Shown here one piece after another: positions 20,098 to 29,968 of a DNA stretch of 64,000 bases (within the stretch, counting starts at the first letter, position 1; each line of letters starts with the position of its first letter). The notes beneath the pieces are model-generated. The model did no database searches and was not told the origin of the DNA. It saw nothing but the letters and a program-made list of their open reading frames with translations. The stretch comes from Erwinia tracheiphila. Lineage in GTDB: Bacteria > Pseudomonadota > Gammaproteobacteria > Enterobacterales > Enterobacteriaceae. The stretch lies in assembly GCF_021365465.1 (NCBI RefSeq), contig NZ_CP089932.1:4092001-4156000 (forward strand). Direction: 5' to 3'. A program made the position numbers and the translations under genes.

Positions 20098-21324
20098 TTA
20101 CGCCCCCAGCATCTCTTTCACCAGTTCGACGCAGCGCAAAAAACGCTGATCGTAGTTATCCTGTTGAACGTGCTGATAGGCAATGTTATTTGCCTGCAGC
20201 ATAGAAACCAGCAGCGCCTGAAACTCTTTACGATCCACTGTACTGCCAAGACTGCGCAGGCCGTCAGCCACCCAGGGCACATTATTCTCAACAAGGATCA
20301 CCAGATCAAACCGATACTCGTCGATCAGGGCCTGAACAAAGGGGTGCTCACGGCCTTCATATTTTTTGCAGAAGGCCTGCGTGGTGACGAAATCGGTATC
20401 AATAAATGCCACTTTGTTGGCATACTTCACTGCAAAATCAATATATTGCGCCTGACCAAGCGCGATTTTATCGTAGTCGGAATATTGCAGCGCCATCTCA
20501 TCCCCTCCGAGATGGGAAAAGACATAATCGCGGCCATACTCCCACGCGCTGGTAGTATTAAAAATGTTTGCCAGCTTATTCACCAGCGTGGACTTGCCGC
20601 TTGATTCGCCGCCCAGAATCGCCACCGTGCGCACAAAAAACGGCTTCACTTCAGTTGGAATGTATTCCCAGTAGCGAAAAGGGTCCTGACGAATTAACGT
20701 ACCGCTGATATTCATAAACGAGCGTTTAGGATCGATTAGCACCGTCTCAATAGCAAGGTGCTGCTGATACTGCGGCGCATCCGATTCTTCACTGGTATAA
20801 ACACGGTTGGGCACGATACCGTGATTTGCCATAAAGTCGGTGATGCCGCGACTCCAGACATCCCAGCCGTGTGGATACGGCTCCATCCCTTCTTCGTTAA
20901 AGGAATGGATACGAATATTCTTCTGATATTTAAAGGTCTGTAGCAGCCATCGCAGGCGGTCACTGACCGTTGGCTGCTGCGACATGGCGCTGTTTTCAAA
21001 CAGCTTCCGGTCGCGCAACTCGTCGTAGCCCATAATGATATGCAGCTCATCGACCTGACTACAGGCACGCTGGATCAGATAAATATGGCCAGTGTGCAAC
21101 GGATAAAATTTGCCAAAAACCACGCCAATGTTTTTCTCCCGGCGTGGAAACTCCAGCCCAAGAAAACGGTGCAGCGCTTCCAGTTTTTTAGCGCTGGGGC
21201 TGTTAATTTTGGCATTCAGCAGCCGGCTGAGATAGCCTTTAGTCATACCGCTGGCATCAGCCACCTGCTGCAACGTGCAGCCCTGCTGACGAATCGCGGT
21301 TTTCAGATAATCAAAAGACGACAT
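20098..21324 (-). CDS. nadR: Trifunctional NAD regulator/NMN adenylyltransferase/ribosylnicotinamide kinase NadR
   Basis: 408 residues (E. coli 410). Three domains in order: helix-turn-helix repressor (TLQQVADASGMTKGYLSRLL, residues 17-36), NMN adenylyltransferase (GVVFGKFYPLHTGHIYLIQR, with the HxGH motif, about 67-86) and ribosylnicotinamide kinase (P-loop ILGGESSGKST, about 235-245). It represses NAD synthesis genes when NAD is plentiful and salvages nicotinamide riboside. Located next to radA as in E. coli; 105 bases separate them. Confidence 0.97.
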   Translation of the reverse strand: MSSFDYLKTAIRQQGCTLQQVADASGMTKGYLSRLLNAKINSPSAKKLEALHRFLGLEFPRREKNIGVVFGKFYPLHTGHIYLIQRACSQVDELHIIMGYDELRDRKLFENSAMSQQPTVSDRLRWLLQTFKYQKNIRIHSFNEEGMEPYPHGWDVWSRGITDFMANHGIVPNRVYTSEESDAPQYQQHLAIETVLIDPKRSFMNISGTLIRQDPFRYWEYIPTEVKPFFVRTVAILGGESSGKSTLVNKLANIFNTTSAWEYGRDYVFSHLGGDEMALQYSDYDKIALGQAQYIDFAVKYANKVAFIDTDFVTTQAFCKKYEGREHPFVQALIDEYRFDLVILVENNVPWVADGLRSLGSTVDRKEFQALLVSMLQANNIAYQHVQQDNYDQRFLRCVELVKEMLGA

Positions 21325-21429
21325 TCACTGTCTCCTGCATCACGGGTGTAATAAATTTTAATTATGTGATGACATCGCGTTTAATTTAACGAGCCGGAAA
21401 AAATACCCCATGAATTATTAGTGAAATAA

Positions 21430-22812
21430 TCACAGTTCTTCAAGGACAGCCAGCGCATCCGCTAGCTTTTTTACCCCATAGACCTTCATATTTTCCGGCA
21501 TTTTCTTCGGTACATTGGCGGCAGGGACAATTGCCCGGCGGAAACCATGCTTTGCGGCTTCGGAAATTCGCTCCTGGCCGCTGGGCACCGGACGGATTTC
21601 GCCAGCCAGCCCGACCTCACCAAACACCACCAAATCCTCTGGCAAAGGGCGATCGCGCAGGCTGGAAACCATCGACAGCATCAGCGCCAGATCGGCGCTG
21701 GTTTCGCTGACCTTCACCCCACCGACCACATTGACAAAAACATCCTGGTCGGCCATTTGCAAGCCGCCATGACGATGCAGCACCGCCAGTAAAATTGCCA
21801 GGCGATTCTGCTCCAGCCCTACCGCCACACGCCGCGGATTGCCCATCATTGAGTGGTCAACCAGCGCCTGAATCTCCACCAACAGCGGCCGGGTACCTTC
21901 CCACAGCACCATCACTGAACTGCCGGAAGTGATCTCATCCCCCCGGCTAAGAAAAATGGCGGAGGGGTTACTGACTTCGCGCAGCCCATGTTCCGTCATG
22001 GCAAATACACCCAGCTCGTTTACCGCACCAAAACGGTTTTTATGACTACGCAACGTGCGAAAACGGGAGTCGGCATCACCATCCAGAAGAACCGAACAGT
22101 CGATACAATGCTCCAGCACCTTTGGCCCGGCGAGGGAACCGTCTTTCGTTACATGCCCCACCATCACAATAGCAACGCCGCGTGTTTTGGCAAAGCGGGT
22201 CAGATACGCCGCCGTCTCCCGCACCTGCGCCACGCTTCCCGGGGAGGACTGGATATCAGCCATGTGCATTACCTGGATGGAGTCGATCACCATCAACTTA
22301 GGCTGTTCCTGCTCCGCAATCAGGCAAATCTGTTCAATGCTGGTTTCCGACAGCATATTCAGATTTTCCGCTGGCAGCCCCAGTCGATGCGCACGCATCG
22401 CCACCTGCTGCAGTGATTCCTCACCGGTGACATAGAGGGTTTTCATTCCCTCTGCCATCTTGCACAGGGTTTGTAGCAGCAGGGTACTTTTCCCCGCGCC
22501 GGGATTGCCACCAATCAGAATCGCACTCCCCGGCACCACGCCGCCACCCAGCACGCGGTCAAACTCTTTAAACCCCGTAGAAAAGCGCGGCAAGGCGTCC
22601 AGACTGACTTCTGAAAGCTTCTGTACCCGGCTGGTGCCAGCGCTACCGGCATAGCCGGAAAGCCGCTCGTTGCGTGCCACGGCGGGCGATGCCACCAGCC
22701 GCACCTCGGTGATGGTGTTCCAGGCATGGCAGGCGCTGCACTGCCCCTGCCAGCGGGGATAATCTGCGCCACATTCGTTACATACGAAGGCGCGTTTTAC
22801 CGCTTTGGCCAA
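21430..22812 (-). CDS. radA: DNA repair/recombination protein RadA
   Basis: 460 residues, as in E. coli. N-terminal C4 zinc finger (CNECGADYPRWQGQCSAC), RecA-like ATPase core with Walker A GGNPGAGKSTLLL (about 96-108), the RadA-specific KNRFG motif (SHKNRFGAVNELG, about 256) and a C-terminal Lon-protease-like domain. It promotes branch migration in homologous recombination. It starts 14 bases after the serB stop, so the two form an operon serB-radA. Confidence 0.97.
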   Translation of the reverse strand: MAKAVKRAFVCNECGADYPRWQGQCSACHAWNTITEVRLVASPAVARNERLSGYAGSAGTSRVQKLSEVSLDALPRFSTGFKEFDRVLGGGVVPGSAILIGGNPGAGKSTLLLQTLCKMAEGMKTLYVTGEESLQQVAMRAHRLGLPAENLNMLSETSIEQICLIAEQEQPKLMVIDSIQVMHMADIQSSPGSVAQVRETAAYLTRFAKTRGVAIVMVGHVTKDGSLAGPKVLEHCIDCSVLLDGDADSRFRTLRSHKNRFGAVNELGVFAMTEHGLREVSNPSAIFLSRGDEITSGSSVMVLWEGTRPLLVEIQALVDHSMMGNPRRVAVGLEQNRLAILLAVLHRHGGLQMADQDVFVNVVGGVKVSETSADLALMLSMVSSLRDRPLPEDLVVFGEVGLAGEIRPVPSGQERISEAAKHGFRRAIVPAANVPKKMPENMKVYGVKKLADALAVLEEL

Positions 22813-22826
22813 ATTAAATTAACCTC

Positions 22827-23804
22827 TTAACGCTCTTCGTGGATCAAGCTGCCGCTCAGGATGCACAGCACACCCATCAGGTCAGCATGGCGAATCATCA
22901 CGTCAGATTTTTCATTGACCTTCGGCCTAGCATGGTAGGCAATCCCCAGTGCAGCAGCCTCGATCATCAACAGATCGTTAGCACCGTCGCCAATGGCGAT
23001 GGTTTGCTCCGGGGCGATGTCAAAGTGTCTGGCCAGCTTTCGCAAGGTATCGGCTTTATATTGCGCATCGACAATATCACCCAGCACCTTTCCGGTCAGT
23101 TTGCCATCGCGAATTTCCAGCTCGTTGGCAACTATCGCAGACAAATGCAGGCTGTCACGCAGGTATTCAGCAAAATAAGTAAAGCCACCGGAAGCAATCG
23201 CCACATGCCAGCCCAGCGCAAGGAGTTGCTGCACCAGCGAGACCAGGCCTGGCATCAGTGGCAGCTGGTCACGCACCTGCTTGAGAATACCGGCATCGGC
23301 CTCTTTTAGCGTGGCCACGCGCTCAAGCAGGCTGGCGGTAAAATCAAGTTCGCCGCGCATTGCCCGTTCGGTGACCTCCGCCACCTGCGCCCCACTGCCC
23401 GCCAGTCGGGCAATCTCATCAATACATTCAATTTCAATGGCGGTCGAGTCCATATCCATCACCAGCAGCCCTGGCGTTTTCAGATGGGGAATATGGCCTA
23501 ACGGCGCTACGTCAAGCCCGGCGTCATGCGCCAGTCGGGTTGCCTTCGGTGTCAGGGAACCCGCCAGCCGAACCACAGGGTAATCCTCAATTTGCCAGGC
23601 ACTGACAATCACCAGCGCGGCACCCAACTGGTGCTGAAGTGCCGTAAGACGGCTTTTATTCAGTCCGCGCCCATACAAAAGCCAGCCCGTATGACTAGCG
23701 CGGTAGTCCAGCGGCATCACTTCATCACCACTGAGAGAAAGAGGAAAAACCGGCCACTGTGAAATATCGGCAGGCAAATCATACCAGGTCAGACTAATAG
23801 GCAT
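22827..23804 (-). CDS. serB: Phosphoserine phosphatase
   Basis: 325 residues from MPISLTWYDLPADIS (E. coli 322). I chose the ATG at 23804; an upstream in-frame ATG at 23909 would add 35 residues unlike the family and overlap the smp promoter. It performs the last step of serine synthesis. HAD-family motifs are complete: nucleophile DMDSTAIEIECIDE (about residues 116-129), motif II ASGGF, motif III/IV GDGANDLLMIEAA near 280. An N-terminal regulatory domain precedes them. Operon with radA, divergent from smp. Confidence 0.96.
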   Translation of the reverse strand: MPISLTWYDLPADISQWPVFPLSLSGDEVMPLDYRASHTGWLLYGRGLNKSRLTALQHQLGAALVIVSAWQIEDYPVVRLAGSLTPKATRLAHDAGLDVAPLGHIPHLKTPGLLVMDMDSTAIEIECIDEIARLAGSGAQVAEVTERAMRGELDFTASLLERVATLKEADAGILKQVRDQLPLMPGLVSLVQQLLALGWHVAIASGGFTYFAEYLRDSLHLSAIVANELEIRDGKLTGKVLGDIVDAQYKADTLRKLARHFDIAPEQTIAIGDGANDLLMIEAAALGIAYHARPKVNEKSDVMIRHADLMGVLCILSGSLIHEER

Positions 23805-23927
23805 TACAACTCCAAGCTCCAGTAAGGACAGATTAACCACGCAAGAGGCTACCCTGTCAGGCCCACTTCTGGCAACATAAAGCGTCAATATGGTCGGCGG
23901 TTCGCACATAATTTATGAAGGGTAACA

Positions 23928-24590
23928 ATGACAAAGACCAAACTTAAATTTCGTCTGCACCGCACGGTAATCGTGTTAATCTGTCTCGCGTTACTGGTGG
24001 TATTGATGCAGGGTGCCTCCTGGTTCAGCCCTGGGCATCAGGTGGTCCACTCCGGGCAGGTGGAAGAACTGGCGCGCACCCTGACCCGCCAGGTGGCCTT
24101 CAGCCTGACACCGCTGATGGAAAACAGCGATGATAACCGCCAGAAAATTGAAGACATCCTGACCCAGCTTACCCACGACAGCCGAATTCTTGATGCCGCC
24201 GTTTATGATGACAACGGTGCCTTGATAGCGCATCGCGGCGAGACCATTAACGTGCGGGATCGGCTGGCGCTGGATGGACAACGTGCCGGCAGCTACTTTA
24301 ACCACCAGATGATTCAGCCCCTTAACAGCCTGGATAGCCCTCCGCGCGGCTTTCTGCGCATCACGCTGGACACCCACGTTCTGGCTACGGAATCCCGCCA
24401 GGTGGATAACACCACCAACATTCTACGCCTGATGATGTTGCTGGCGATGGCAATTGGTATCATCCTCAGCCGCACGCTGCTGCGCAACCACCGCTCTCGC
24501 TGGCAGCAGTCACCTTTCCTGCTGACCGCTAACAAGCCAGTGAAGGAAGACAGCGACGATACCGTAGCCGACAAAGTTGAAAAATCGTAA
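23928..24590 (+). CDS. smp: Inner-membrane protein Smp (YtjB)
   Basis: 220 residues (E. coli 214). One membrane helix near the N-terminus (VIVLICLALLVVLMQGASW, about 14-32), a periplasmic domain (to about 155) and a second helix (NILRLMMLLAMAIGIILSR). The end KTKLKFRLHR start and WQQSPFLLT near the C-terminus match E. coli SMP, a hemolysin-like membrane protein of unclear function. Divergent from serB with 123 bases between. It converges on the yjjJ remnant. Confidence 0.9.
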   Translation: MTKTKLKFRLHRTVIVLICLALLVVLMQGASWFSPGHQVVHSGQVEELARTLTRQVAFSLTPLMENSDDNRQKIEDILTQLTHDSRILDAAVYDDNGALIAHRGETINVRDRLALDGQRAGSYFNHQMIQPLNSLDSPPRGFLRITLDTHVLATESRQVDNTTNILRLMMLLAMAIGIILSRTLLRNHRSRWQQSPFLLTANKPVKEDSDDTVADKVEKS

Positions 24591-24593
24591 TCA

Positions 24594-25050
24594 GGTATCC
24601 GGCTCATTTGCACCGACAGTGTTTTCAGCACCTTCTGCACCTCGTTTGCCCGTTGTCGATAACCTGAACTCCATGCGCCTGACCCGGCAAGGGTTTGCCA
24701 GTATTGCTGCGCCAGCGCCCGCTGCCAGACTTCACCGGGAATCGTCGTATCCAGCTCAATCTCCGGTACTGTTTCCCGTATGTAGCCTGCGCTGTTCGCC
24801 GCCAGGCTCATGGGTAACATGTCCCAGGCCGGGTTTGAGGTAAGCGGTGGCGGACTACCGAGAAATGCCAGGTTGCCATCACCATTCGTGATCGAACGCC
24901 CTCTGAAACGTCCCGTGTGCCGCTCTGGCACAGTCAAACCTCAGCACCTGCGGCTGGGTGGCAACCAGGTGGAAGAGCGGAGCCTGGCTAATACTCAGTC
25001 AGGCCATCAGTGCAGCGGCATCCAGCGGACCCTGCAGCAATAATTGGGTA
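24594..25050 (-). pseudogene. yjjJ: yjjJ (HipA-like kinase family), internally deleted
   Basis: Two separated pieces of a HipA-like protein on the minus strand. The N-terminal winged-helix start reads LLLQGPLDAAALMA, stop, LSISQAPLFHLVATQPQVL (about 25045-24940). It is joined in another frame to a late part of the protein, GDGNLAFLGSPPPLTSNPAW then DMLPMSLAANSAG, which is the HipA-type end of the catalytic loop and the PAWDMLPM motif. The central kinase domain, about 250 residues, is missing. Position and strand fit yjjJ of E. coli (between deoD and lplA); lplA itself is absent. Assignment rests on motif memory and synteny, so it is less certain than others. Confidence 0.6.
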
Positions 25051-25094
25051 TATACGTCATCTGAATAAATTATGAACAGATATGCATCATTCAA

Positions 25095-25861
25095 GGTCGT
25101 GACGCAGATTTATTGATAATGATGAAGAGTAAGATACCAACCGATGATCTTATCGTGCATTTCCTCTGACTTCGAAAAGCAAATTGTTCTGCGGGTCAGT
25201 CGTTTGATATGTGTACGAAGATTAAGATTATGTCGTTCTGTCCGTTGGGTATATTTCTTGCTCACCACGTGGCTTGTTGCACTTAACAGAACTTTATAAA
25301 CCGGCCACGCATCTGTCATATAAAAGGCAAGGTTAAATTTGCTTAACAGGGCCAGCAATCGTCGCAGGGTCGGGGCATTTCTCGGGCCGAAGACGTGGGC
25401 CAGAGCACGTTTGCGGATACGGTCATAAGCATAGAACAACCACCGGGGATTGCTTTTACACCGCACGTAAGACCATTGTTCACCGGCTTCACAGCAGATA
25501 ACAACCTCCGTTTCGGGGTCGATATTCTCAGCTACCTGCTTTGGCGAAATTTTTTAAAGTGCCGCAGAACCGTATTGAGGCTGATACCGAGAACCCGTGC
25601 GGTATCGCGACATCTGTAACCATTCATGGCCATATTAACAATGGTCTGGTGTATGTCTGGTTTGGCACCGGAGTAGCCTAAAGTTGAGCTGAAAGGTCTT
25701 TGAACAATGCTTGCAGATGTAACGTTGGGCACCGGATGCTGAATGTCCGTTACATCGTACAGCATGAGTTTCATTGCACTGAGGGCAGACGACATCAACT
25801 TTAGCCATATGTTACATCCAAAGCGCAAAGCATGCGTGATCAGCAAGTCTGCGTCACGACC
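25095..25861 (-). mobile_element. IS1-family insertion sequence, complete with target duplication
   Basis: 767 bp (IS1 is 768). Terminal inverted repeats begin GGTCGTGACGCAG at both ends (25095 and, reversed, 25861). The flanks are an 8-bp direct repeat TCATTCAA (25087-25094 and 25862-25869), so this was a simple insertion between yjjJ and deoD. The transposase genes lie on the minus strand; see the separate entry. Confidence 0.95.
25110..25808 (-). pseudogene. IS1 transposase InsA-InsB' (frameshifted in insA)
   Basis: InsA starts at 25808 (MAKVDVVCPQCNETHAVRC, zinc-finger cysteines visible) and continues ICKHCSKTFQLNFR; one extra base near 25678 then breaks the frame, which resumes as YSGAKPDIHQTIVNMAMNGY. 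The natural programmed -1 shift site, a run of six A (about 25557), is kept: frame FKKFRQSR-stop changes to KKISPKQVAENIDPETEVV, followed by InsB (WLFYAYDRIRKRALAHVFG, ending DKIIGWYLTLHHYQ). The DDE domain of InsB is intact, but because InsA is broken upstream no full InsAB' can be made, so this copy should be immobile by itself. Confidence 0.85.
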
Positions 25862-25995
25862 TCATTCAACATATTGAAAATAAGAAAAGAATTACAGGAA
25901 GCAGCAGAAATCTGTGAAGAGATACGGGAGAGATATTTAATGATTGCAAAGAACTCGCTGGCCGGGAGTACCGACCAGCAGCATGAACACAAGAC

Positions 25996-26715
25996 TCAGG
26001 CTTTATCGCCCAGCAGCACAGACTCAAGTGCGATTTCAATCATCTCGCTAAAGGTGGTTTGACGCTCTGCCGCCATGGTCTGCTCACCGCTGCGGATATG
26101 GTCAGACACCGTACAGATCGCTAACGCTTTGGCACCAAATTCCGCCGCCACGCCGTAGATACCCGCCGCTTCCATTTCGATCCCCAGAATGCCGTATTTT
26201 TCCATGACATCGAACATCTCCAGGTCGGGTGCATAGAACAGATCGGCGGAGAAGAGGTTACCGACGCGTACGTTGACGCCCAGTGCTTTTGCCGCATCCA
26301 CCGCGTTGCATACCATGTCAAAATCCGCAATCGCAGCAAAATCGTGGTTTTTAAAACGTATGCGGTTCACTTTTGAATCCGTCGACGCGCCCATCCCAAT
26401 CACCACATCACGCAGATTTACGTCCACACGCACTGCACCGCAGGACCCCACGCGAATGATCTTCTTCACGCCAAAGTCGGTAATCAGCTCTTTAGCGTAG
26501 ATTGAGCAGGAAGGAATGCCCATACCGTGGCCCATCACCGAAATTTTACGCCCTTTATAAGTACCGGTGTAACCCAACATGCCGCGCACGTTGTTTACTT
26601 CCACTGCGTCCTGCAAAAAAGTTTCGGCGATGTGTTTAGCCCGGAGCGGGTCGCCCGGCATCAGCACGACATCAGCGAAATCACCCATTTCTGCGTTTAT
26701 ATGAGGCGTTGCCAT
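25996..26715 (-). CDS. deoD: Purine-nucleoside phosphorylase DeoD
   Basis: 239 residues, as in E. coli. It cleaves purine (deoxy)nucleosides with phosphate to base and (deoxy)ribose-1-phosphate. N-terminus [20 protein letters not shown] with the His/Asp pocket, phosphate-binding [11 protein letters not shown] (about 20-30) and RVGSCGAV (about 87), and the active-site [11 protein letters not shown] (about 180). Last gene of the deo operon, 39 bases after deoB. The 120 bases to the IS1 duplication contain no recognisable terminator. Confidence 0.97.
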   Translation of the reverse strand: MATPHINAEMGDFADVVLMPGDPLRAKHIAETFLQDAVEVNNVRGMLGYTGTYKGRKISVMGHGMGIPSCSIYAKELITDFGVKKIIRVGSCGAVRVDVNLRDVVIGMGASTDSKVNRIRFKNHDFAAIADFDMVCNAVDAAKALGVNVRVGNLFSADLFYAPDLEMFDVMEKYGILGIEMEAAGIYGVAAEFGAKALAICTVSDHIRSGEQTMAAERQTTFSEMIEIALESVLLGDKA

Positions 26716-26754
26716 GTTTTACCCTTCTTTTTATCGATCAATAGATTGTGCTGA

Positions 26755-27978
26755 TTACAGCATACTTTTGCCGTATTCCATCGGACTGAGGCCAAAATAC
26801 TTCGCCACCGTCTGGCCGATATCGGCAAAGGTGTCGCGGTAGCCCAGTGAGCCGGGCTTGATGCCCGGACCATAAATCAGCACTGGAATATGCTCACGGG
26901 TGTGCTCGGTTCCCTGCCAGGTCGGATCGCAGCCGTGATCGGCAGTGAGGATCAGCATGTCTCCATCGTTCACCAGTGCCATCAGTTCCGGCAGACGGCG
27001 GTCAAACAGTTCCAGCCCGCCTGCGTAACCGGCAACGTCGCGGCGATGCCCCCAGGTAGAATCGAAATCAACAAAGTTGGTGAAGACGATACTGTTATCC
27101 GCTGCCGACTTCATTTGCTGGATGGTGGCATCAAACAGCGCATCCAGCCCGGTCGCCTTCACTTTTCTTGTAATGCCCACGTTGGCGTAAATATCCGCGA
27201 TTTTGCCAACGGAAACCACTTCACCCTGCTGCTCATCCACCAGTTTTTTCAGAATGGTAGGCGAAGGCGGCTCAACGGCCAGATCGTGACGATTGCCGGT
27301 ACGTTCGAACTGCCCCGCCTTATCGCCAATAAACGGGCGCGCAACAACGCGACCAATGTTATAACCTCCTTCGGTCAAAGCATCGCGCGTAATTTCGCAC
27401 AGCTGGTAAAGTCGCTCAAGGCCAAAGGTTTCTTCATGGCAGGCAATCTGGAACACGGAATCCGCCGAGGTGTAAAAAATCGGCTTGCCGGTTTTCATAT
27501 GTTCTTTGCCAAGCTGCTCGAGGATCACCGTGCCGGAAGAGTGACAGTTGCCGAGATAGCCGGGCAGATCGGCCTTTTGCACAAGCTCATCCAACAGCGC
27601 CTGCGGAAAACTGTTTTGATGATCGCTAAAATATCCCCAGTCAAACAGCACCGGTACGCCAGCAATCTCCCAGTGGCCTGACTGCGTATCTTTACCGGAT
27701 GACAGCTCGCTGGCATACGCGTACGCGCCGATAATATCGGCATTTTTATCCAGGCCCGGCGGAAAGGTGCCGCTGGAGGCTTCTGCCGCTTTGCCCAGCC
27801 CTAATGCCGTCAGATTGGGCAGATACAGCGGCCCTTTACGCCCGACATCCGCGTCGCCTTTAAAGCACGCCTGTGCAATATGCCCGAAGGTATCCGCACC
27901 TGCGTCACCGAACTTGTCGGCATCCTTACTGGAACCGATTCCAAAAGAGTCCAGTACCATAATGAATACACGTTTCAT
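26755..27978 (-). CDS. deoB: Phosphopentomutase DeoB
   Basis: 407 residues from [20 protein letters not shown], as in E. coli; the ATG at 28011 is rejected. Manganese enzyme of the alkaline-phosphatase superfamily that turns (deoxy)ribose-1-phosphate into the 5-phosphate. Metal ligands are visible in VLDSFGIG (N-terminus), [10 protein letters not shown] (about 325) and [13 protein letters not shown] (about 340). It lies after the ruined deoA, so in principle it can still be expressed from the deo promoter, although polarity from the broken deoA is possible. Confidence 0.97.
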   Translation of the reverse strand: MKRVFIMVLDSFGIGSSKDADKFGDAGADTFGHIAQACFKGDADVGRKGPLYLPNLTALGLGKAAEASSGTFPPGLDKNADIIGAYAYASELSSGKDTQSGHWEIAGVPVLFDWGYFSDHQNSFPQALLDELVQKADLPGYLGNCHSSGTVILEQLGKEHMKTGKPIFYTSADSVFQIACHEETFGLERLYQLCEITRDALTEGGYNIGRVVARPFIGDKAGQFERTGNRHDLAVEPPSPTILKKLVDEQQGEVVSVGKIADIYANVGITRKVKATGLDALFDATIQQMKSAADNSIVFTNFVDFDSTWGHRRDVAGYAGGLELFDRRLPELMALVNDGDMLILTADHGCDPTWQGTEHTREHIPVLIYGPGIKPGSLGYRDTFADIGQTVAKYFGLSPMEYGKSML

Positions 27979-27994
27979 TGTTGTCTCCTGCGTG

Positions 27995-28899
27995 TTAAAC
28001 GCGATGAGCATAAATTTTATCGATCAGAACAATATGGCGATTATCCGATAATTCTGCGACAGACAGCGGGCGGTGTTCATCCGCATAGTCGCCAGGCCGT
28101 ATCGTTTCGCTCAGTCCCACGCTGTAATCAATGGCATCGCCCGCCGCGCGGCGTCCACCGCCCATTCCCCCGCCATACCCAACGCCCGGGTACCCATCGC
28201 GCTCACGAAACCGGCTCGTTCAACATAAACCGCCTTACTCAGCAGAGCAGCTGGCAGAGACTGTTCAACCCTGTCGACAAAATCCGTCGGTACTTTCTGC
28301 GCCGACACCATGCGCGAAAAGACATCTGCAGCCAGGTCATTATCCAGTAACGCCTGCAGCTTTCCTGCCGCCTCTGCGCAGTCGGATGCCAGACAGCCGG
28401 ACAGCAGCATTTCCACGCCCAGCGCCTGCGCCAGCTGCATCGACTGGTCAAACGTAGGCATTAACGCGCCGGAGCCGACTTTGACATCCATCACCAACGC
28501 ATCCAGCCATTCCGCCAGCTTTTTAGCCAGAATGGAGGCGGTAATCAGAGGGATGGAACCAACGGTCGCAGTAATATCGCGGGTGGCATAGAAGCGCTTA
28601 TCGGCCGGGGCCAGCGAACGTGTCTGCCCGTAATGGCAATGCCCTCTTCGCTGATAATACGACAGAAATCATCAGGACATAGCCGCCGCAGGCCACCCCA
28701 TTGGACCGAGCATCAGTGAGGTGACATCACCCACACCCCCGGTCAACGTCATATTGTGAAAAAAGATGTCCATCGCCTGCACAGCAATTTGTCCTTCAGA
28801 AACGGAATTGTCACAAATCCCGTTGATAAAAAGCGAATTTCTTCTTCGCTCAACGCATGACCGTCTTTTTTTGCGGATAACTTCTTGCGGCAGGAACAT
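27995..28899 (-). pseudogene. deoA: deoA (thymidine phosphorylase), heavily degraded
   Basis: About 300 codons remain of 440. Start [11 protein letters not shown] at 28899, then a frameshift ([11 protein letters not shown] continues in another frame), [20 protein letters not shown], and a deletion joining FFHNMT to [15 protein letters not shown]. Next comes another gap, then [20 protein letters not shown], which jumps to [10 protein letters not shown] (about 60 residues lost), and [21 protein letters not shown] last frameshift at about 28190 leads to [16 protein letters not shown] in a new frame, stop at 27995. At least three frameshifts and three deletions, so it is long dead. Thymidine and deoxyuridine cannot be phosphorolysed by this product. 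Confidence 0.93.
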
Positions 28900-28914
28900 C
28901 TTTCCTTCTGGCGT

Positions 28915-29694
28915 TTAGTAGAGCGAATCGCTTTTCGCACCGGAAAAGCCTGCGGTCGTGAGCAGATTGCCGAGCAGGCCTGACGCGCCAAAGCGAAAAT
29001 GGCGCACATCCACCCAGCCTCTGCCGAGAATATCGTCCGCCAGGGCCAGATAGCGAGCAGCTTCTTCGGCAGTTTTCACGCCACCCGCAGGTTTGAATCC
29101 CACCTGCTGCCCAAGGCCCTTATCCGCAATTACCCGCAGCATAATTTCCGCTGCGTCCGGCGTGGCATTGATCGCAACCTTGCCAGTGGACGTTTTGATA
29201 AAATCAGCACCCGCGGCAATGGCCTGCTCAGAAGCCTGACGAATCAATTCAGCGGTTTTCAGCTCGCCGCTTTCAATAATCACCTTCAGCAGCACGCCCG
29301 CACTGGCACAGGCCTTTTTGCAGGCGCTCACCAGCTGGAAACCCACGCCATGATTACCGGCAATCAACGCACGCCAGGGAAACACCACATCCACTTCATC
29401 GGCACCGTAGGCAATCGCAGCGCGGGTTTCTGCCAGGGCGATATCGATATCATCATTGCCGTGCGGGAAATTGGTCACGGTGGCGATGCGGATATCCGGC
29501 GTACCCTGCTCGCGCAGCGTTTTGCATGCAACGGGAATAAACCGAGGATAGATACAGACGGCGGCAGTGTTGCCCGCCGGGGTGCAGGCCTGACGACACA
29601 GCGCGATAACGTTATCGTCGGTATCATCATCGTTCAGCGTGGTCAGGTCCATCAGCTGTAGCGCCCTGACGGCAGTGGCAGTTAAGTCAGTCAT
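28915..29694 (-). CDS. deoC: Deoxyribose-phosphate aldolase DeoC
   Basis: 259 residues from [20 protein letters not shown], as in E. coli; ATGs four codons upstream are rejected. Class I aldolase that splits 2-deoxyribose-5-phosphate into glyceraldehyde-3-phosphate and acetaldehyde. The Schiff-base lysine is in [10 protein letters not shown] (about 167) and the second active-site lysine in [10 protein letters not shown] (about 201). First gene of the deo operon, followed after 15 bases by the deoA remnant. Confidence 0.97.
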   Translation of the reverse strand: MTDLTATAVRALQLMDLTTLNDDDTDDNVIALCRQACTPAGNTAAVCIYPRFIPVACKTLREQGTPDIRIATVTNFPHGNDDIDIALAETRAAIAYGADEVDVVFPWRALIAGNHGVGFQLVSACKKACASAGVLLKVIIESGELKTAELIRQASEQAIAAGADFIKTSTGKVAINATPDAAEIMLRVIADKGLGQQVGFKPAGGVKTAEEAARYLALADDILGRGWVDVRHFRFGASGLLGNLLTTAGFSGAKSDSLY

Positions 29695-29800
29695 CATCAT
29701 CTCCACAGATTAGTGCGAGAATAATAACAGACCGCCAGGGCGACTATCCGTGATTAATTTCACACCACAAAGAACATAGTTGCAGCAATTGCAAAATTAA

Positions 29801-29816
29801 GGTGATTTGAATCACA
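29801..29816. promoter_or_regulatory. Candidate CRP site of the deo promoter
   Basis: GGTGATTTGAATCACA is a near-perfect CRP half-site pair (TGTGA-N6-TCACA with one mismatch), 107 bases before deoC. The E. coli deoP2 promoter is CRP/CytR-controlled; DeoR operators were not identified here. Confidence 0.6.
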
Positions 29817-29968
29817 AAAAAACTCCTGAATGCGTTCAGCCTTCCGCCACACGTCAGCAGTCTGACAATACAATATTGTTATGCTTATCTGTCGAACCCT
29901 CAGCCCGATAAGGAAGACAGAAAGCGCTGAACCTGCCGTCACAGTGCGAGAAAGGATCAGTGTGCAGG

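Noticed and set aside
24594..25050. Possible HipA-type toxin-antitoxin system
   Set aside because: The kinase core is deleted and the pieces are out of frame, so no functional toxin is encoded.
25870..25995. Coding-like stretch between IS1 and deoD
   Set aside because: Short plus-strand frame without a start or family; may be a relic but cannot be supported.
26890..27681. 263-codon frame on the plus strand
   Set aside because: Antisense to deoB, whose full-length product is well conserved.
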